A stretch of DNA of 64,000 bases from Sphingobium sp. TKS (GTDB taxonomy: Bacteria > Pseudomonadota > Alphaproteobacteria > Sphingomonadales > Sphingomonadaceae). The notes below the pieces were generated by a model. The model was not told the DNA's origin. It saw only the letters and a list, made by a program, of their open reading frames with translations, and made no database searches. Shown here one piece after another: positions 1-9,689 of this stretch (within the stretch, counting starts at the first letter, position 1; each line of letters opens with the position of its first letter). The DNA lies in the NCBI RefSeq assembly GCF_001563265.1, contig NZ_CP005083.1, positions 1,367,001 through 1,431,000 of the forward strand. The letters are read 5' to 3'. The translations under genes and the position numbers were made by a program.

Positions 1-1145
1 TGACCGATTTCGATTTCGCTCCGGGCGAAAATGCGGAGATGATCCGCGAAACGACGGCGCGCTTCGCCGCTGACCGCATCGCTCCGCTGGCGGCGGAGAT
101 CGACGCCAAGGATTGGTTCCCGCGCGATCTGTGGCCGGAAATGGGCGCTTTGGGTCTGCATGGCATCACCGTGGATGAAGCTGACGGCGGCCTTGGCCTC
201 GGCTATCTCGAACATGTGGTTGCGCAGGAAGAGGTGGCGCGGGCGTCCGCCTCCATAGGTCTCAGCTATGGCGCGCATTCCAATCTTTGCGTCAATCAGA
301 TTCGCCGTTGGGCCACGCCGGAGCAGAAGGCGCGCTATCTGCCCAAGCTGATTTCCGGCGAGCATGTCGGATCGCTCGCCATGTCGGAAGCGGGGGCGGG
401 GTCCGACGTCGTCTCGATGAAGCTGCGCGCCGAAAAGCGCGGCGACCGCTATGTCCTCAACGGCACGAAATTCTGGATCACCAACGCCACCTATGCCGAC
501 ACGCTGGTCGTCTATGCCAAGACCGGCGAGGGCAGCCGGGGCATCACCGCTTTCCTGATCGAGAAGGATTTTGCCGGCTTCTCCATCGGCCAGAAGATCG
601 ACAAGGTCGGCATGCGCGGTTCCCCCACCGCCGAGCTGGTCTTCGACGATTGCGAGGTGCCGGAAGAAAATGTGATGGGGCCGCTCAATGGCGGCGTCGG
701 CGTGCTGATGTCGGGCCTCGACTATGAGCGGGCGGTGCTGTCGGGCATCCAGCTTGGCATCATGCAGGCCTGTCTCGACGTGGTGCTGCCCTATGTGCGG
801 GAGCGCAAGCAGTTCGGCCAGCCGATCGGCGCCTTTCAGCTCATGCAGGCCAAGGTCGCGGACATGTATGTCGCGCTCAATTCGGCGCGGGCCTATGTCT
901 ATGCGGTGGCGCGGGCCTGCGACATGGGCAAGACCACCCGTTTCGACGCCGCGGGCGCGATCCTGCTGGCGAGCGAAAATGCGATGAAGGTTTCGCTGGA
1001 GGCGGTGCAGGCGCTGGGCGGGGCGGGCTATACCAAGGACTGGCCGGTCGAGCGCTATATGCGCGACGCCAAGCTGCTCGACATCGGCGCGGGGACCAAT
1101 GAAATCCGCCGCATGTTGATCGGCCGCGAACTGATCGGGGTTTAA
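1..1145 (+). CDS. liuA: Isovaleryl-CoA dehydrogenase (first base outside the window)
   Basis: FAD-dependent acyl-CoA dehydrogenase that oxidises isovaleryl-CoA to 3-methylcrotonyl-CoA in leucine breakdown. The window opens with TG followed in frame by ACC GAT TTC, so the start is almost certainly an ATG whose A lies one base before the window, giving about 381 residues, normal for the family. Seen directly: the substrate/FAD-loop stretch [10 protein letters not shown], the WITNA motif, the DYERAVLSG segment carrying the Glu used as base in isovaleryl-CoA dehydrogenases, and the C-terminal GAGTNEIRR, which lacks the C-terminal catalytic Glu of medium-chain enzymes. The genes for the next enzyme, methylcrotonyl-CoA carboxylase, follow on the same strand. 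Another short/branched-chain acyl-CoA dehydrogenase is possible but less likely. Confidence 0.93.
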   Translation, partial: TDFDFAPGENAEMIRETTARFAADRIAPLAAEIDAKDWFPRDLWPEMGALGLHGITVDEADGGLGLGYLEHVVAQEEVARASASIGLSYGAHSNLCVNQIRRWATPEQKARYLPKLISGEHVGSLAMSEAGAGSDVVSMKLRAEKRGDRYVLNGTKFWITNATYADTLVVYAKTGEGSRGITAFLIEKDFAGFSIGQKIDKVGMRGSPTAELVFDDCEVPEENVMGPLNGGVGVLMSGLDYERAVLSGIQLGIMQACLDVVLPYVRERKQFGQPIGAFQLMQAKVADMYVALNSARAYVYAVARACDMGKTTRFDAAGAILLASENAMKVSLEAVQALGGAGYTKDWPVERYMRDAKLLDIGAGTNEIRRMLIGRELIGV

Positions 1146-1480
1146 GTGCGTCCCACGAACAGGAAGCCGACGGCGGCCATGATGCAGAGGAAGGCGGCCA
1201 GGTGGCGCCAGTGCAGTGGCTCGCCCAGCACCGTCACCATGAAGCCGCCGAAGATCAGCAGCGCGATGGCTTCCTGCGCGATCTTGAGCTGGCCCGCGCT
1301 CCAGCCGCTGGCAAAGCCGATGCGGTTGGCGGGCACGGCGAAGCAATATTCGACGAAGGCGATGCCCCAGCTGATCAGGATGACCGTGAAAAGGGGTTTA
1401 TTCATGCCCCCCTTCAGGTGCCAATACCAGGCGGTGGTCATGAACAGGTTGGAAATGGTGAGGAGCAGGATGGTCGGCAT
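1142..1480 (-). CDS. DMT-superfamily small membrane protein (DUF486)
   Basis: A 112-residue integral membrane protein with four predicted hydrophobic helices, resembling DUF486 proteins of the drug/metabolite transporter superfamily. The start [11 protein letters not shown] was chosen because it begins directly with the first helix and gives the family's usual length; the 38 upstream codons are polar and would precede the first helix. It lies on the opposite strand between liuA and liuB, its stop overlapping that of liuA by three bases, so a liuA-liuB read-through transcript would be antisense to it. Substrate unknown. Confidence 0.8.
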   Translation of the reverse strand: MPTILLLTISNLFMTTAWYWHLKGGMNKPLFTVILISWGIAFVEYCFAVPANRIGFASGWSAGQLKIAQEAIALLIFGGFMVTVLGEPLHWRHLAAFLCIMAAVGFLFVGRT

Positions 1481-1525
1481 GGATGGCCTGGGATATGTAA
1501 CCGCAAGGCAGGGGAACGCAAGGGC

Positions 1526-3127
1526 ATGAGTGCGCCGGTTCTCGACACAAAGCTGTCGGCGGAGAGCGAGGCTTTCCGCGCCAACGCCGCGCATAACCGG
1601 GTCTTAAGGGATGAACTGCACGCCAAGGTCGCGCAGGCGGCGCTTGGCGGCAGCGAGGCGGCGCGGGCCAAGCATGTGGCGCGGGGCAAGCTGCTCCCCC
1701 GCGACCGGGTGGAGCGGCTGCTCGATCCGGGCAGTCCGTTTCTGGAGGTGGGACAGCTTACCGCCAACGACATGTATCATGGCGAAGTGCCCGGCGCTGG
1801 CATGATCGCGGGCATCGGGCGAGTGTCGGGGCGGCAGGTGATGATCGTCTGCAACGATGCGACGGTGAAGGGCGGCACCTATTATCCGCTGACCGTGAAG
1901 AAGCATCTGCGCGCACAGGAAATCGCGCTGGAGAACCGGCTCCCTTGCGTCTATCTGGTCGACAGCGGCGGCGCGAACCTGCCCAATCAGGCGGAGGTCT
2001 TTCCCGACCGCGAGCATTTCGGCCGCATCTTCTACAATCAGGCGCAGATGTCGGCGCGGGGCATCCCGCAGATCGCCTGCGTCATGGGCAGCTGCACGGC
2101 GGGCGGCGCCTATGTGCCCGCCATGTCGGACGAGACGGTGATCGTGCGCAATCAGGGCACGATCTTCCTTGCTGGCCCGCCGCTGGTGCAGGCGGCGACG
2201 GGCGAAGTCATCTCCGCCGAGGATCTGGGCGGCGCGGAGGTCCACGGCCGCCGCTCCGGCGTGGTCGATCATGTCGCGGAGAATGACGAGCATGCGCTGA
2301 CCATCGTGCGGGACATCGTCTCGACCCTGCAACCCGCGCCGGGGATCGATCTCAACCTGCGAGCGCCGGTCGCCCCCAAATATGATCCGGATGAGCTTTA
2401 CGGCATTATTCCGCAGGATGTCCGCGCGCCCTATGACGTTCGCGAGGTGATTGCGCGGATCGTCGACGGCAGCGAATTTCACGAGTTCAAGGCGCTTTAC
2501 GGCACCACGCTCGTTTGCGGCTTCGCCCATATCTGGGGGATGCCGGTGGCGATCCTCGCCAATAATGGCGTGCTGTTCAGCGAGAGCGCGCAGAAGGGCG
2601 CGCATTTCATCGAACTGGCCTGTCAGCGGCGCATTCCGCTGTTGTTCCTCCAGAATATCTCCGGCTTCATGGTCGGCGGCAAATATGAATTGGAAGGCAT
2701 CGCCAAGCATGGCGCGAAGCTGGTGACGGCGGTGGCGACGGCCAGCGTGCCCAAGATTACCGTGTTGATCGGCGGCAGCTTCGGCGCGGGCAATTACGGC
2801 ATGTGCGGTCGCGCTTATGGGCCGCGCTTCCTCTTCACCTGGCCCAACAGCCGTATTTCCGTGATGGGTGGCGAGCAGGCGGCGAGCGTGCTGGCGACCG
2901 TTCACCGCGACGCGGCCAAATGGACGTCCGAGGAGGCCGAAGCCTTCAAGGCGCCGATCCGCCGGAAATATGAGGATGAGGGCAATCCCTATCATGCCAC
3001 CGCGCGGCTGTGGGACGATGGGGTGATCGACCCGGCCCAGACTCGCGATGTGCTGGGCCTCGCCTTTGCCGCGACGCTCAACGCTCCCGTCGAGGAGGCG
3101 CCCCGCTTCGGGGTGTTCCGGATGTGA
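1526..3127 (+). CDS. liuB: Methylcrotonyl-CoA carboxylase beta (carboxyltransferase) subunit
   Basis: Carboxyltransferase half of the biotin enzyme that converts 3-methylcrotonyl-CoA to 3-methylglutaconyl-CoA. The 533-residue length matches the family. N- and C-terminal crotonase-like carboxyltransferase lobes are visible, with glycine-rich oxyanion motifs [16 protein letters not shown] in the N lobe and [16 protein letters not shown] in the C lobe, and the ISGFMVG segment. The start was placed at MSAPVLDT, where the protein begins to align with the family; the in-frame region upstream is antisense to the DUF486 gene. The alpha subunit follows after 11 bases, so the two are surely co-transcribed. 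Geranyl-CoA carboxylase is an alternative specificity, less likely beside isovaleryl-CoA dehydrogenase. Confidence 0.93.
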   Translation: MSAPVLDTKLSAESEAFRANAAHNRVLRDELHAKVAQAALGGSEAARAKHVARGKLLPRDRVERLLDPGSPFLEVGQLTANDMYHGEVPGAGMIAGIGRVSGRQVMIVCNDATVKGGTYYPLTVKKHLRAQEIALENRLPCVYLVDSGGANLPNQAEVFPDREHFGRIFYNQAQMSARGIPQIACVMGSCTAGGAYVPAMSDETVIVRNQGTIFLAGPPLVQAATGEVISAEDLGGAEVHGRRSGVVDHVAENDEHALTIVRDIVSTLQPAPGIDLNLRAPVAPKYDPDELYGIIPQDVRAPYDVREVIARIVDGSEFHEFKALYGTTLVCGFAHIWGMPVAILANNGVLFSESAQKGAHFIELACQRRIPLLFLQNISGFMVGGKYELEGIAKHGAKLVTAVATASVPKITVLIGGSFGAGNYGMCGRAYGPRFLFTWPNSRISVMGGEQAASVLATVHRDAAKWTSEEAEAFKAPIRRKYEDEGNPYHATARLWDDGVIDPAQTRDVLGLAFAATLNAPVEEAPRFGVFRM

Positions 3128-3138
3128 GGGGAGGGACC

Positions 3139-5061
3139 ATGACGGACAGTGGGGAGGGGCTGGTGCTTAAATCGCTGCTTATAGCCAATCGCGGCGAGAT
3201 TGCCTGCCGCATCATCCGCACCGCCCGCCGTCTCGGTATCCGCACTGTGGCGGTCTATTCCGACGCCGATGCGAAAGCGCTCCATGTCCGGGAAGCCGAT
3301 GAAGCGGTGCATATCGGTCCATCCCCGGCGCGGGAATCCTATCTGATCGGTGACCGCATCATCGCCGCCGCCAAGGCTACGGGCGCGCAAGCCATCCATC
3401 CCGGTTATGGCTTCCTGTCCGAAAATGCGGCCTTCGCGCAGGCGGTGATCGACGCCGGTCTCATCTGGGTCGGTCCCAATCCCGCCAGCATCACCGCCAT
3501 GGGCCTGAAGGACGCCGCCAAGAAGCTGATGGCCGACGCAGGCGTGCCGGTCACGCCCGGCTATCTGGGCGAGGATCAGGGCGCCGAACGCCTGAAGGCC
3601 GAAGCCGACGCCATCGGCTATCCCGTGCTGATCAAGGCGGTCGCGGGCGGCGGCGGCAAGGGGATGCGGCGCGTCGACGCGCCGGAGGCCTTTGCCGACG
3701 CGCTGCTCTCCTGCCAGCGGGAGGCAGCCTCGTCCTTCGGCAATGATCAGGTGCTGATCGAGAAATATATCCTCTCGCCGCGCCATATCGAGGTGCAGGT
3801 GTTCGGGGACAGCCATGGACAGGTCGTCCATCTGTTCGAGCGCGACTGCTCGCTCCAGCGCCGCCACCAGAAGGTGATCGAGGAAGCCCCCGCCCCAGGC
3901 ATGGACGCAGCGACCCGCGAAGCCATTTGCGGCGCGGCGGTGCGCGCGGCGCAGGCGGTGGATTATGTCGGCGCAGGGACGATCGAGTTCATTGCCGACG
4001 CCAGCGAGGGTCTGCGCGCCGACCGCATCTGGTTCATGGAGATGAACACCCGCCTCCAGGTCGAGCATCCGGTGACGGAGGAGATTACCGGGCAGGATCT
4101 GGTCGAATGGCAGCTCCGCGTCGCGAGCGGCGAGCCGCTGCCGAAAAAGCAGGAAGAATTGTCGATCAACGGCTGGGCGATGGAAGCGCGCCTCTATGCC
4201 GAAGACCCGGCCAAGGGTTTCCTGCCGAGTCCGGGCCGGATCGACCGGCTGCTGTTCGACCATCGCGCCCGCGTCGAAACAGGCGTGGAGGAGGGGGACA
4301 CCGTCAGTTCCTTCTACGACCCGATGATCGCCAAGGTCATCTGCCATGGCGAGGATCGGGAAGCGGCGCGGCGCGACTTGCTCCGTTGGCTCGATAGCAG
4401 CTTTGTCGGCCCGCTCCATACCAACAAGCCATTTCTGCACGCCTGTCTCGCCATGCCGGATTTCGCCCAAGGGCGCCTCGACACCGGCCTGATCGAACGG
4501 CAGGGGGAGGCGCTGACGGCCATCGACGGTCCGTCCGACCGCGTCCTTGCGGCCGCCGGACAGCGTTTTCGCAGGGACTGGCTTGACCATGGCGATTGGG
4601 AAGGGCGACCGTTCCGCGAAGGACTGTTCGGCTTTCGCCTCAATGGGCTGCCGAAGACCAAGGTCGATCTGTTCATGGACGGCCGCCATGTCATCGCGGA
4701 TGCGAAATCCGGCGACCTGCGCACCGGGCTCTGTTCCGACATGGAACGGGACGGCACAATCATCGTCACGGAACATGGACAAAGCTGGATCTTCGGCCAG
4801 ACCCCGCCGGTCAAGGCAGGCGGGGCAGCCGCGTCCGACGGCGCGATCCTTTCCCCCATGCCGGGACGGATCATCGCGGTTTCCGTTGCCAAGGGAGACA
4901 ATGTCGCCAAGGGCCAGAAGCTGGTCACGCTGGAGGCGATGAAGATGGAGCATAGTCTGGTCGCGCCCTTCGACGGGGTGGTGGCGGAACTGGACGCGGC
5001 CGAAGGCGGCCAGGTCAGCGAAGGCACGCTGCTGGCGCTGGTCGAGCGGGGAGAGGATTGA
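3139..5061 (+). CDS. liuD: Methylcrotonyl-CoA carboxylase alpha (biotin-containing) subunit
   Basis: Biotin carboxylase plus biotin carrier subunit, 640 residues. Domain order: biotin-carboxylase N domain from LLIANRGEIACRI (about 13-125), ATP-grasp with the glycine-rich loop AGGGGKGMR, the C-terminal biotin-carboxylase domain with NTRLQVEHPVTE, a linker that contacts the beta subunit, and a C-terminal biotinyl domain with EAMKMEH; the biotinylated lysine is K602. It follows liuB by 11 bases with an AGGGGAGGGA ribosome-binding site, and its TGA overlaps the ATG of the MaoC gene by one base. Confidence 0.94.
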   Translation: MTDSGEGLVLKSLLIANRGEIACRIIRTARRLGIRTVAVYSDADAKALHVREADEAVHIGPSPARESYLIGDRIIAAAKATGAQAIHPGYGFLSENAAFAQAVIDAGLIWVGPNPASITAMGLKDAAKKLMADAGVPVTPGYLGEDQGAERLKAEADAIGYPVLIKAVAGGGGKGMRRVDAPEAFADALLSCQREAASSFGNDQVLIEKYILSPRHIEVQVFGDSHGQVVHLFERDCSLQRRHQKVIEEAPAPGMDAATREAICGAAVRAAQAVDYVGAGTIEFIADASEGLRADRIWFMEMNTRLQVEHPVTEEITGQDLVEWQLRVASGEPLPKKQEELSINGWAMEARLYAEDPAKGFLPSPGRIDRLLFDHRARVETGVEEGDTVSSFYDPMIAKVICHGEDREAARRDLLRWLDSSFVGPLHTNKPFLHACLAMPDFAQGRLDTGLIERQGEALTAIDGPSDRVLAAAGQRFRRDWLDHGDWEGRPFREGLFGFRLNGLPKTKVDLFMDGRHVIADAKSGDLRTGLCSDMERDGTIIVTEHGQSWIFGQTPPVKAGGAAASDGAILSPMPGRIIAVSVAKGDNVAKGQKLVTLEAMKMEHSLVAPFDGVVAELDAAEGGQVSEGTLLALVERGED

Positions 5062-5513
5062 TGGCGGGCCGCTATTATGACGACTGGCGGATCGGTGACC
5101 GGATTGCCCATGAAATCCGCCGCACGGTGACCGAAACCGACAATCTTCTCTTTTCGACCATGACCCATAATCCCCAGCCGCTGCATCTGGATGCCGAAGC
5201 GGCCAAGGCGTCCGAATTCGGTCAGATTCTGGTCAACGGCACCTTCACCTTCGCGCTGATGGTGGGGTTGTCGGTGGGGGATACGACTTTGGGCACGCTG
5301 GTCGCCAACCTCGGCTATGACAAGCTGGTCATGCCAAAGCCGGTCTTCATCGGTGACACGATGCGGGCGGAGAGTGAGGTGACCGACCTCAAGGAAAGCC
5401 GTTCGCGACCCGAAGCGGGGATCGTGACATTCACGCATCGACTCACTAACCAGCGGGACGAAATCGTCTGCCAATGCCTGCGCATGGCACTGTTGAAGAA
5501 GAGGCCCGCATGA
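5061..5513 (+). CDS. MaoC-family (R)-specific hydratase/dehydratase
   Basis: A 150-residue hot-dog-fold protein of the MaoC family, which hydrates or dehydrates acyl-CoA thioesters. The hydratase-2-like segment with TMTHNPQPLHLD carries the expected Asn/His catalytic pair. The start is an ATG overlapping the liuD stop (TGATG), and its own stop overlaps the next ATG (ATGA), so it is translationally coupled at both ends. The leucine pathway needs a 3-methylglutaconyl-CoA hydratase after liuBD. No crotonase-type liuC is in the window, so this protein could serve that step; that is inference. A mesaconyl-CoA-type hydratase partner for the downstream lyase is the main alternative. Confidence 0.85.
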   Translation: MAGRYYDDWRIGDRIAHEIRRTVTETDNLLFSTMTHNPQPLHLDAEAAKASEFGQILVNGTFTFALMVGLSVGDTTLGTLVANLGYDKLVMPKPVFIGDTMRAESEVTDLKESRSRPEAGIVTFTHRLTNQRDEIVCQCLRMALLKKRPA

Positions 5514-6346
5514 AGCTCCGTTCGCTGCTTTTCGTTCCAGCCGACCGCCCCGAGCGCTTTGCCAAGGCTGCGGCCAGCGGCGCCGATGCGATCATCCTCG
5601 ACCTTGAAGATTCGGTTGCGCCGGAACGCAAGGCCTTCGGACGGGAGGCGATTGCGGAATGGCTGGCGTCGCCCCGCGATGGCGTGGCCTTCGTCCGGGT
5701 GAATCCGTTGGATGGCGATCACACCCGCGCCGATCTTGCCTCTGTGCTGCCCGCGGCGCCCGACGGGATCATGCTGCCCAAGGCGGAAGGGGCGGCTGGC
5801 ATCCAGGCGTTGATCGCTTTGGCCGATGGCGCGAATGTCCCGCCGATCCTGCCGATCGCCACGGAGACGCCCGCCGCCATTTTCGAGCTGGGGACTTTCC
5901 GCCAAGTGAGCGAAAAGCTTGCGGGCCTGACCTGGGGGGCGGAGGATCTGCCCGCATCGGTCGGTGCTTCGACTGCTCGCGAGGAGGATGGCCGTTACAC
6001 CGCGCCCTTCGAAATGGCGCGCAGCCTGACGCTGTTCGCCGCCCATGCCGCCGGCGTCCCGGCGATCGACACGGTCTTCCCCCGGATCGAGGCGATGGAT
6101 GATCTCAAGGCCTATATCGGGCGGGCGCGGCGCGACGGCTTTACCGGCATGATGGCGATTCATCCGGTGCAGGTGGCCGCCATCAACGAAGGCTTCACCC
6201 CTAGCGAGGCTGAAATCGCGCGGGCCAGGGCCGTGGTCGAGGCGTTTCAGGCCAATCCCGGCGCCGGGGTGCTGAAACTGGACGGCAAGATGATCGACCG
6301 GCCCCATCTCATCCAGGCGCAGCGCGTACTGGCAGCGGCGGAATAA
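5510..6346 (+). CDS. CitE/HpcH-family CoA-ester lyase
   Basis: A 278-residue TIM-barrel lyase of the citrate lyase beta/malyl-CoA lyase family; members split or form beta-hydroxyacyl-CoA thioesters with a divalent metal. Visible motifs are the opening RSLLFVPADRPERF, the metal/substrate segment DLEDSVAP, an LGTFR stretch, WGAEDLPASVG and the C-terminal AIHPVQVAAINEGF. The start overlaps the MaoC stop (ATGA). It is the last gene before a strong terminator, so it belongs to the leucine operon. It is not a classical HMG-CoA lyase (LiuE family); whether it acts on a leucine intermediate or on malyl/methylmalyl-CoA cannot be told from sequence. Confidence 0.85.
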   Translation: MKLRSLLFVPADRPERFAKAAASGADAIILDLEDSVAPERKAFGREAIAEWLASPRDGVAFVRVNPLDGDHTRADLASVLPAAPDGIMLPKAEGAAGIQALIALADGANVPPILPIATETPAAIFELGTFRQVSEKLAGLTWGAEDLPASVGASTAREEDGRYTAPFEMARSLTLFAAHAAGVPAIDTVFPRIEAMDDLKAYIGRARRDGFTGMMAIHPVQVAAINEGFTPSEAEIARARAVVEAFQANPGAGVLKLDGKMIDRPHLIQAQRVLAAAE

Positions 6347-6348
6347 AA

Positions 6349-6386
6349 AAAGGCCCGGCCTGGGGCCGGACCTTTCGTTGTTTTTG
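6349..6386 (+). terminator. Rho-independent terminator of the leucine-catabolism operon
   Basis: Eleven-base stem with one mismatch (arms 6349-6359 and 6365-6375, sequence AAAGGCCCGGC and its near complement), loop of five bases, followed within ten bases by a run of T. It begins two bases after the lyase stop codon. Confidence 0.85.
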
Positions 6387-6494
6387 CCGTTATCGGCTGT
6401 TTCCGCCGATTTCGCGAAACTCCGGAGCGCGCCGCCTGATCCATGCAGGTCGCGCGCTCCTGGAGATCGTCAGAGCTATCTCGACCCTGCGGGA

Positions 6495-7421
6495 TTACCG
6501 ATAGCGGCCCTTTTCATAGGTCGAAATGCTGCTGTCGCTATCATAGCGATTATCCTCCTCCTCGCGCGACCCGAACAGAGCCTGCTGATCGCGCTCGGCG
6601 CGCCAGGCCGTCTGGGCCTGGTCGGCGGTTTTCTCCAGCGTGACCTTCTGCGCATCGACCGATCGAATCCAGGATGAGGGGATCGAATGATGCACGCCGC
6701 CCGATTCCTGATCGCTCTTGGTCAGGATGATGCGGTCACCGCGCAACTTGTCCACCGTGCCGACATGCTCGCCATCGCTGCCGACGACTTCCATATGTTC
6801 GCGGACCTGCTGGACAGCCTGGCGTTGCTCGCCGCGCCGGGCGCGCCAATTGCCGAATTCATTGTTGAAACGGTCGCGATTCTCGTTCCGATATTCGGCA
6901 TAATCGCGGTCCAGTTCGTTGATCCGCTGCTGGCGCCAGGCATAATAATTGGCGTCATGATGTTCGCCATAGTCGTGGTTCACGCCGAAACCGCGCACGC
7001 GATAGCCATGATCCTCGCTGCCATAGCCGCTGCGTTCGCCGGTATAGGGCGCATAGCCCCGATTGGGCAGGTAACGGCCGGAATTGGAGGCCGAGGCATA
7101 GCCGATTCGGCTGCTCTGATCGCGCGGGTCGCCATAGGGACGGTTGTAATAATCGTCATATTCACGGCGGCGCTCCGCCTCTTCGTCTCCGAACCAGCTG
7201 CGGATTTCATCGCCGGCGCGGTCGAAAAAGCCGCGTTCGTCAGGATCATAATCGTCGGGCAGGCGCCTTGACCCCGGACCGCCGAACTGGCCGCGCGTGC
7301 CATAGCGATAGCCGCGATCGTCCCGCCAGTCGCGTTGCGCGCGGTAACGGTCGGCATCGCGATCCCGGTCCGTCCAGTTGCGATCGCCGTCACCATAGCG
7401 ACCTCCGCCTTGGTAACCCAT
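6495..7421 (-). CDS. SWFGD/DUF2171-type protein, Tyr/Arg/Asp-rich
   Basis: A 308-residue hydrophilic protein. The first ~180 residues are low-complexity, rich in Arg, Asp, Tyr and Gly, and contain the SWFGDEEA signature seen in many alphaproteobacterial stress/envelope-associated proteins. The C-terminal part (VVGSDGEHVGTVDKLRGDRI onward, about residues 208-270) looks like a DUF2171/PRC-barrel-like small beta domain. No signal peptide or membrane helix is visible. The start at 7421 is preserved by an AGGAG box seven bases upstream; a start 12 codons earlier has no such site. Function unknown; the gene stands alone. Confidence 0.75.
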   Translation of the reverse strand: MGYQGGGRYGDGDRNWTDRDRDADRYRAQRDWRDDRGYRYGTRGQFGGPGSRRLPDDYDPDERGFFDRAGDEIRSWFGDEEAERRREYDDYYNRPYGDPRDQSSRIGYASASNSGRYLPNRGYAPYTGERSGYGSEDHGYRVRGFGVNHDYGEHHDANYYAWRQQRINELDRDYAEYRNENRDRFNNEFGNWRARRGEQRQAVQQVREHMEVVGSDGEHVGTVDKLRGDRIILTKSDQESGGVHHSIPSSWIRSVDAQKVTLEKTADQAQTAWRAERDQQALFGSREEEDNRYDSDSSISTYEKGRYR

Positions 7422-7610
7422 TGTCCGTCTCCTTATCTGCTTTTTCACGGCGTCCAATAACGATCGCCGTCACGGCACCAATGAGCATGCAGCCGCATCG
7501 TTCCGGGCGTTACGCAGGAGTAATGTCCCGCCTTTGCCCCGGTAGATCGAGAGCGCCGCGTGACCGAGAAGATCGGTCGGAGGCATTGTCTTTTTTGCGC
7601 AAAAAGACCG

Positions 7611-7638
7611 TTGCATGGGCGCAATCGCTCGCTTATAG
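7611..7638 (+). promoter_or_regulatory. Probable sigma-70-type promoter of tRNA-Ala
   Basis: TTGCAT at 7611-7616 and TTATAG at 7633-7638, separated by 16 bases, place transcription start a few bases before the mature tRNA at 7654. Assigned by eye. Confidence 0.6.
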
Positions 7639-7653
7639 GCAGCGCTCCTTTTA

Positions 7654-7729
<76 letters not shown>

Positions 7730-7818
7730 ATTTTCCCAAAACCTGCGGATTTCTGCCAATCGGCGGAAATCTGCGGCTTTTCTTGCCTCTTTGCTACACC
7801 AATGTGTAACACAGGGCC

Positions 7819-9639
7819 ATGGAAGACATGCCAAAACCGCCATATGTCGTTGAACGGGCGGGCAGCCGAAATCTCTATTATCGCAGGCGCTTTCCCGATG
7901 ACGTAGCCGCGCATCTGGGCCGGTCGGATTACAACAAGTCGCTGGGGGTGTCCGCGTGGAAAGACGCCGGAGAGCCTGCGCGCCAGCATGAGCGCAAATA
8001 TCATCTCGCGGTTCAGGCCGCTGAACGTGAAATCCATGAGGGACATGAGCGGATCAGCCATTCTGCGGCGAGAGAGCAGGGGCTAATCGTCCCGTCGCGC
8101 ATTTCCGCCCCGGCTCGGCCGACCGATCCCTCTCTGCCCTTGCTGACCAATTTGGATGCCCGGCGACTGGCGCGAGATTACCTGTTGGCGGCACGGTCGG
8201 AATTGGACGCCTTGCCTCCCGATGAGGCGATGGATGCCCAGCGCCGAGATGAATATATGATGGAGATCGAAGACCGCATCGCAATGTTTCGTTCTGCCGA
8301 AGACATCGGAACAATGCGGGTGGTGCAATCAATCGAAGCTGACCTGCTGAGCAAGGCTGGGATGCGTGCTGAGTTCCTATCGCCGGAAGCGCAGTTGCTG
8401 CGGCAACTGGTTCGCCGCGCCGCTTTGCAGATTGCCCAGATGGAGCGTCGCCACTTAGACGGGGACTATTCCAAGGGGTTTGATGATGCCGCGTTTCTGG
8501 AGCCTGTTGCAGCCTCCCCAGTCTATTCGCCATCACTGCCCGCGCGGAGCGGACCTACTTTCGGCGAAGTGCAGCAGGCATATCTGGACGCCCTCTTCCG
8601 CAAGGGGCAATCTGAGAAGACCAAAGATCGCTATCGCGCGGAAATGAAGCATATATTGGCGTTCTTTGGTTCGGATACCCGATTGGCGACGTTGACCAAG
8701 GCTGCCTGCGAGGGCTTCGCCGAAGTGATCGACAAACTGCCCCCCAATTTTGAGGATTTGATCCGAGGCGGAGCCGATCTTCGTTCAATCGCTGCCAGCC
8801 GATCCCCGAACAGCCCGGTGCTGTCGTATGCAACGCAAGAGAAATATTTGAGCCAGCTATCACGCTTCTGCGGCTGGGCAAGCGGCCATGACCATATCGC
8901 CAAAAACTATGCAGACGGGTTGATGCCTAATGGCAAGAAGCCCGACGGCTCTGTCGCGAAGATGCCATTCGAGGATGATGAGCTGCAACGCATCTTTCAG
9001 CGGCCCATATATAGCGGCTGCCGTAATGATCGCCACGGGTTCAGCGAACCGGGAGACGCCATTATCCGCCGTGCCCGCTATTGGGCACCCGTAATCGGCC
9101 TCTTTTCCGGCCTTCGCTGCGGCGAAATCTTGCAGCTAACGCCGTCGCACTTCCGCGTCTCCGAGACTGGCACACCTTTCATCGTTTTGACGAAGGACAT
9201 GAAGCTGAAAAACAGGAACGCCGAGCGAGAAATTCCCGTTCATCCTGCGCTGGTGGAGATCGGTTTGCTGGACTGGGTAGAACGGCGGCGCAGTCGGGCG
9301 GAGGAAACCTTGTTCCCAGAGGTGCCGATTAACAAATATGGCGATGCAAGTTCCTGCTTCGCCAAATGGTATCGAAGTGACCTCCAGCATTTCGGATTGG
9401 GGGATAGACGACCACTGCTGTCGTTTCATTCATTTCGCCATACCTTCAAGCGCGCGTTGGACCGGGCCGATGTGCCGGAAGAGAAAAAGGATGAGTTGTG
9501 CGGTTGGACGCGGGGTAAGAAAATCGGGCGGCGCTATGGCAGCGGCCTCGACGCCGATGTCTTAGTAGACGCTGTCACGAACGTTTCTTACGACCTCGAT
9601 CTCTCGCACTTGAAGCTTCACAGGCTGCTTCACGATTGA
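7819..9639 (+). CDS. Tyrosine-type site-specific integrase
   Basis: A 606-residue phage/island integrase. The N-terminal part (about 5-80) resembles the DUF6538 arm-binding region; a SAM-like core-binding domain lies at about 247-360 and the catalytic domain at about 385-575. Catalytic residues read from the sequence are R433 in [10 protein letters not shown]537 and R540 in FHSFRHTF, W563 in the second-His position, and nucleophile Y573 in RRYGSG. Its position just after tRNA-Ala suggests it inserted the DNA that follows. No excisionase is visible. It is followed by a perfect terminator hairpin. Confidence 0.92.
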   Translation: MEDMPKPPYVVERAGSRNLYYRRRFPDDVAAHLGRSDYNKSLGVSAWKDAGEPARQHERKYHLAVQAAEREIHEGHERISHSAAREQGLIVPSRISAPARPTDPSLPLLTNLDARRLARDYLLAARSELDALPPDEAMDAQRRDEYMMEIEDRIAMFRSAEDIGTMRVVQSIEADLLSKAGMRAEFLSPEAQLLRQLVRRAALQIAQMERRHLDGDYSKGFDDAAFLEPVAASPVYSPSLPARSGPTFGEVQQAYLDALFRKGQSEKTKDRYRAEMKHILAFFGSDTRLATLTKAACEGFAEVIDKLPPNFEDLIRGGADLRSIAASRSPNSPVLSYATQEKYLSQLSRFCGWASGHDHIAKNYADGLMPNGKKPDGSVAKMPFEDDELQRIFQRPIYSGCRNDRHGFSEPGDAIIRRARYWAPVIGLFSGLRCGEILQLTPSHFRVSETGTPFIVLTKDMKLKNRNAEREIPVHPALVEIGLLDWVERRRSRAEETLFPEVPINKYGDASSCFAKWYRSDLQHFGLGDRRPLLSFHSFRHTFKRALDRADVPEEKKDELCGWTRGKKIGRRYGSGLDADVLVDAVTNVSYDLDLSHLKLHRLLHD

Positions 9640-9654
9640 TGACCTCCGCAAACA

Positions 9655-9689
9655 CGAAAAACGCTTGCACCCGTTGCAAGCGTTTTTCG
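9655..9689 (+). terminator. Terminator hairpin after the integrase gene
   Basis: A perfect 15-base stem (arms 9655-9669 and 9675-9689, core AACGCTTGCA/TGCAAGCGTT) with a five-base loop. The arms carry A- and T-runs, so it could work in both directions. It separates the integrase from the reverse-transcriptase genes. Confidence 0.8.

Noticed and set aside
3010-3138. Longer 5' extension of the carboxylase alpha subunit
   Set aside because: It overlaps the end of liuB in another frame and lacks similarity; the ATG at 3139 has a good ribosome-binding site.
6687-7271. Plus-strand frame with many hydrophobic residues
   Set aside because: It is the complement of the Arg/Asp/Tyr-rich SWFGD protein; complementing such codons gives artificial Val/Ile/Ala-rich membrane-like sequence.
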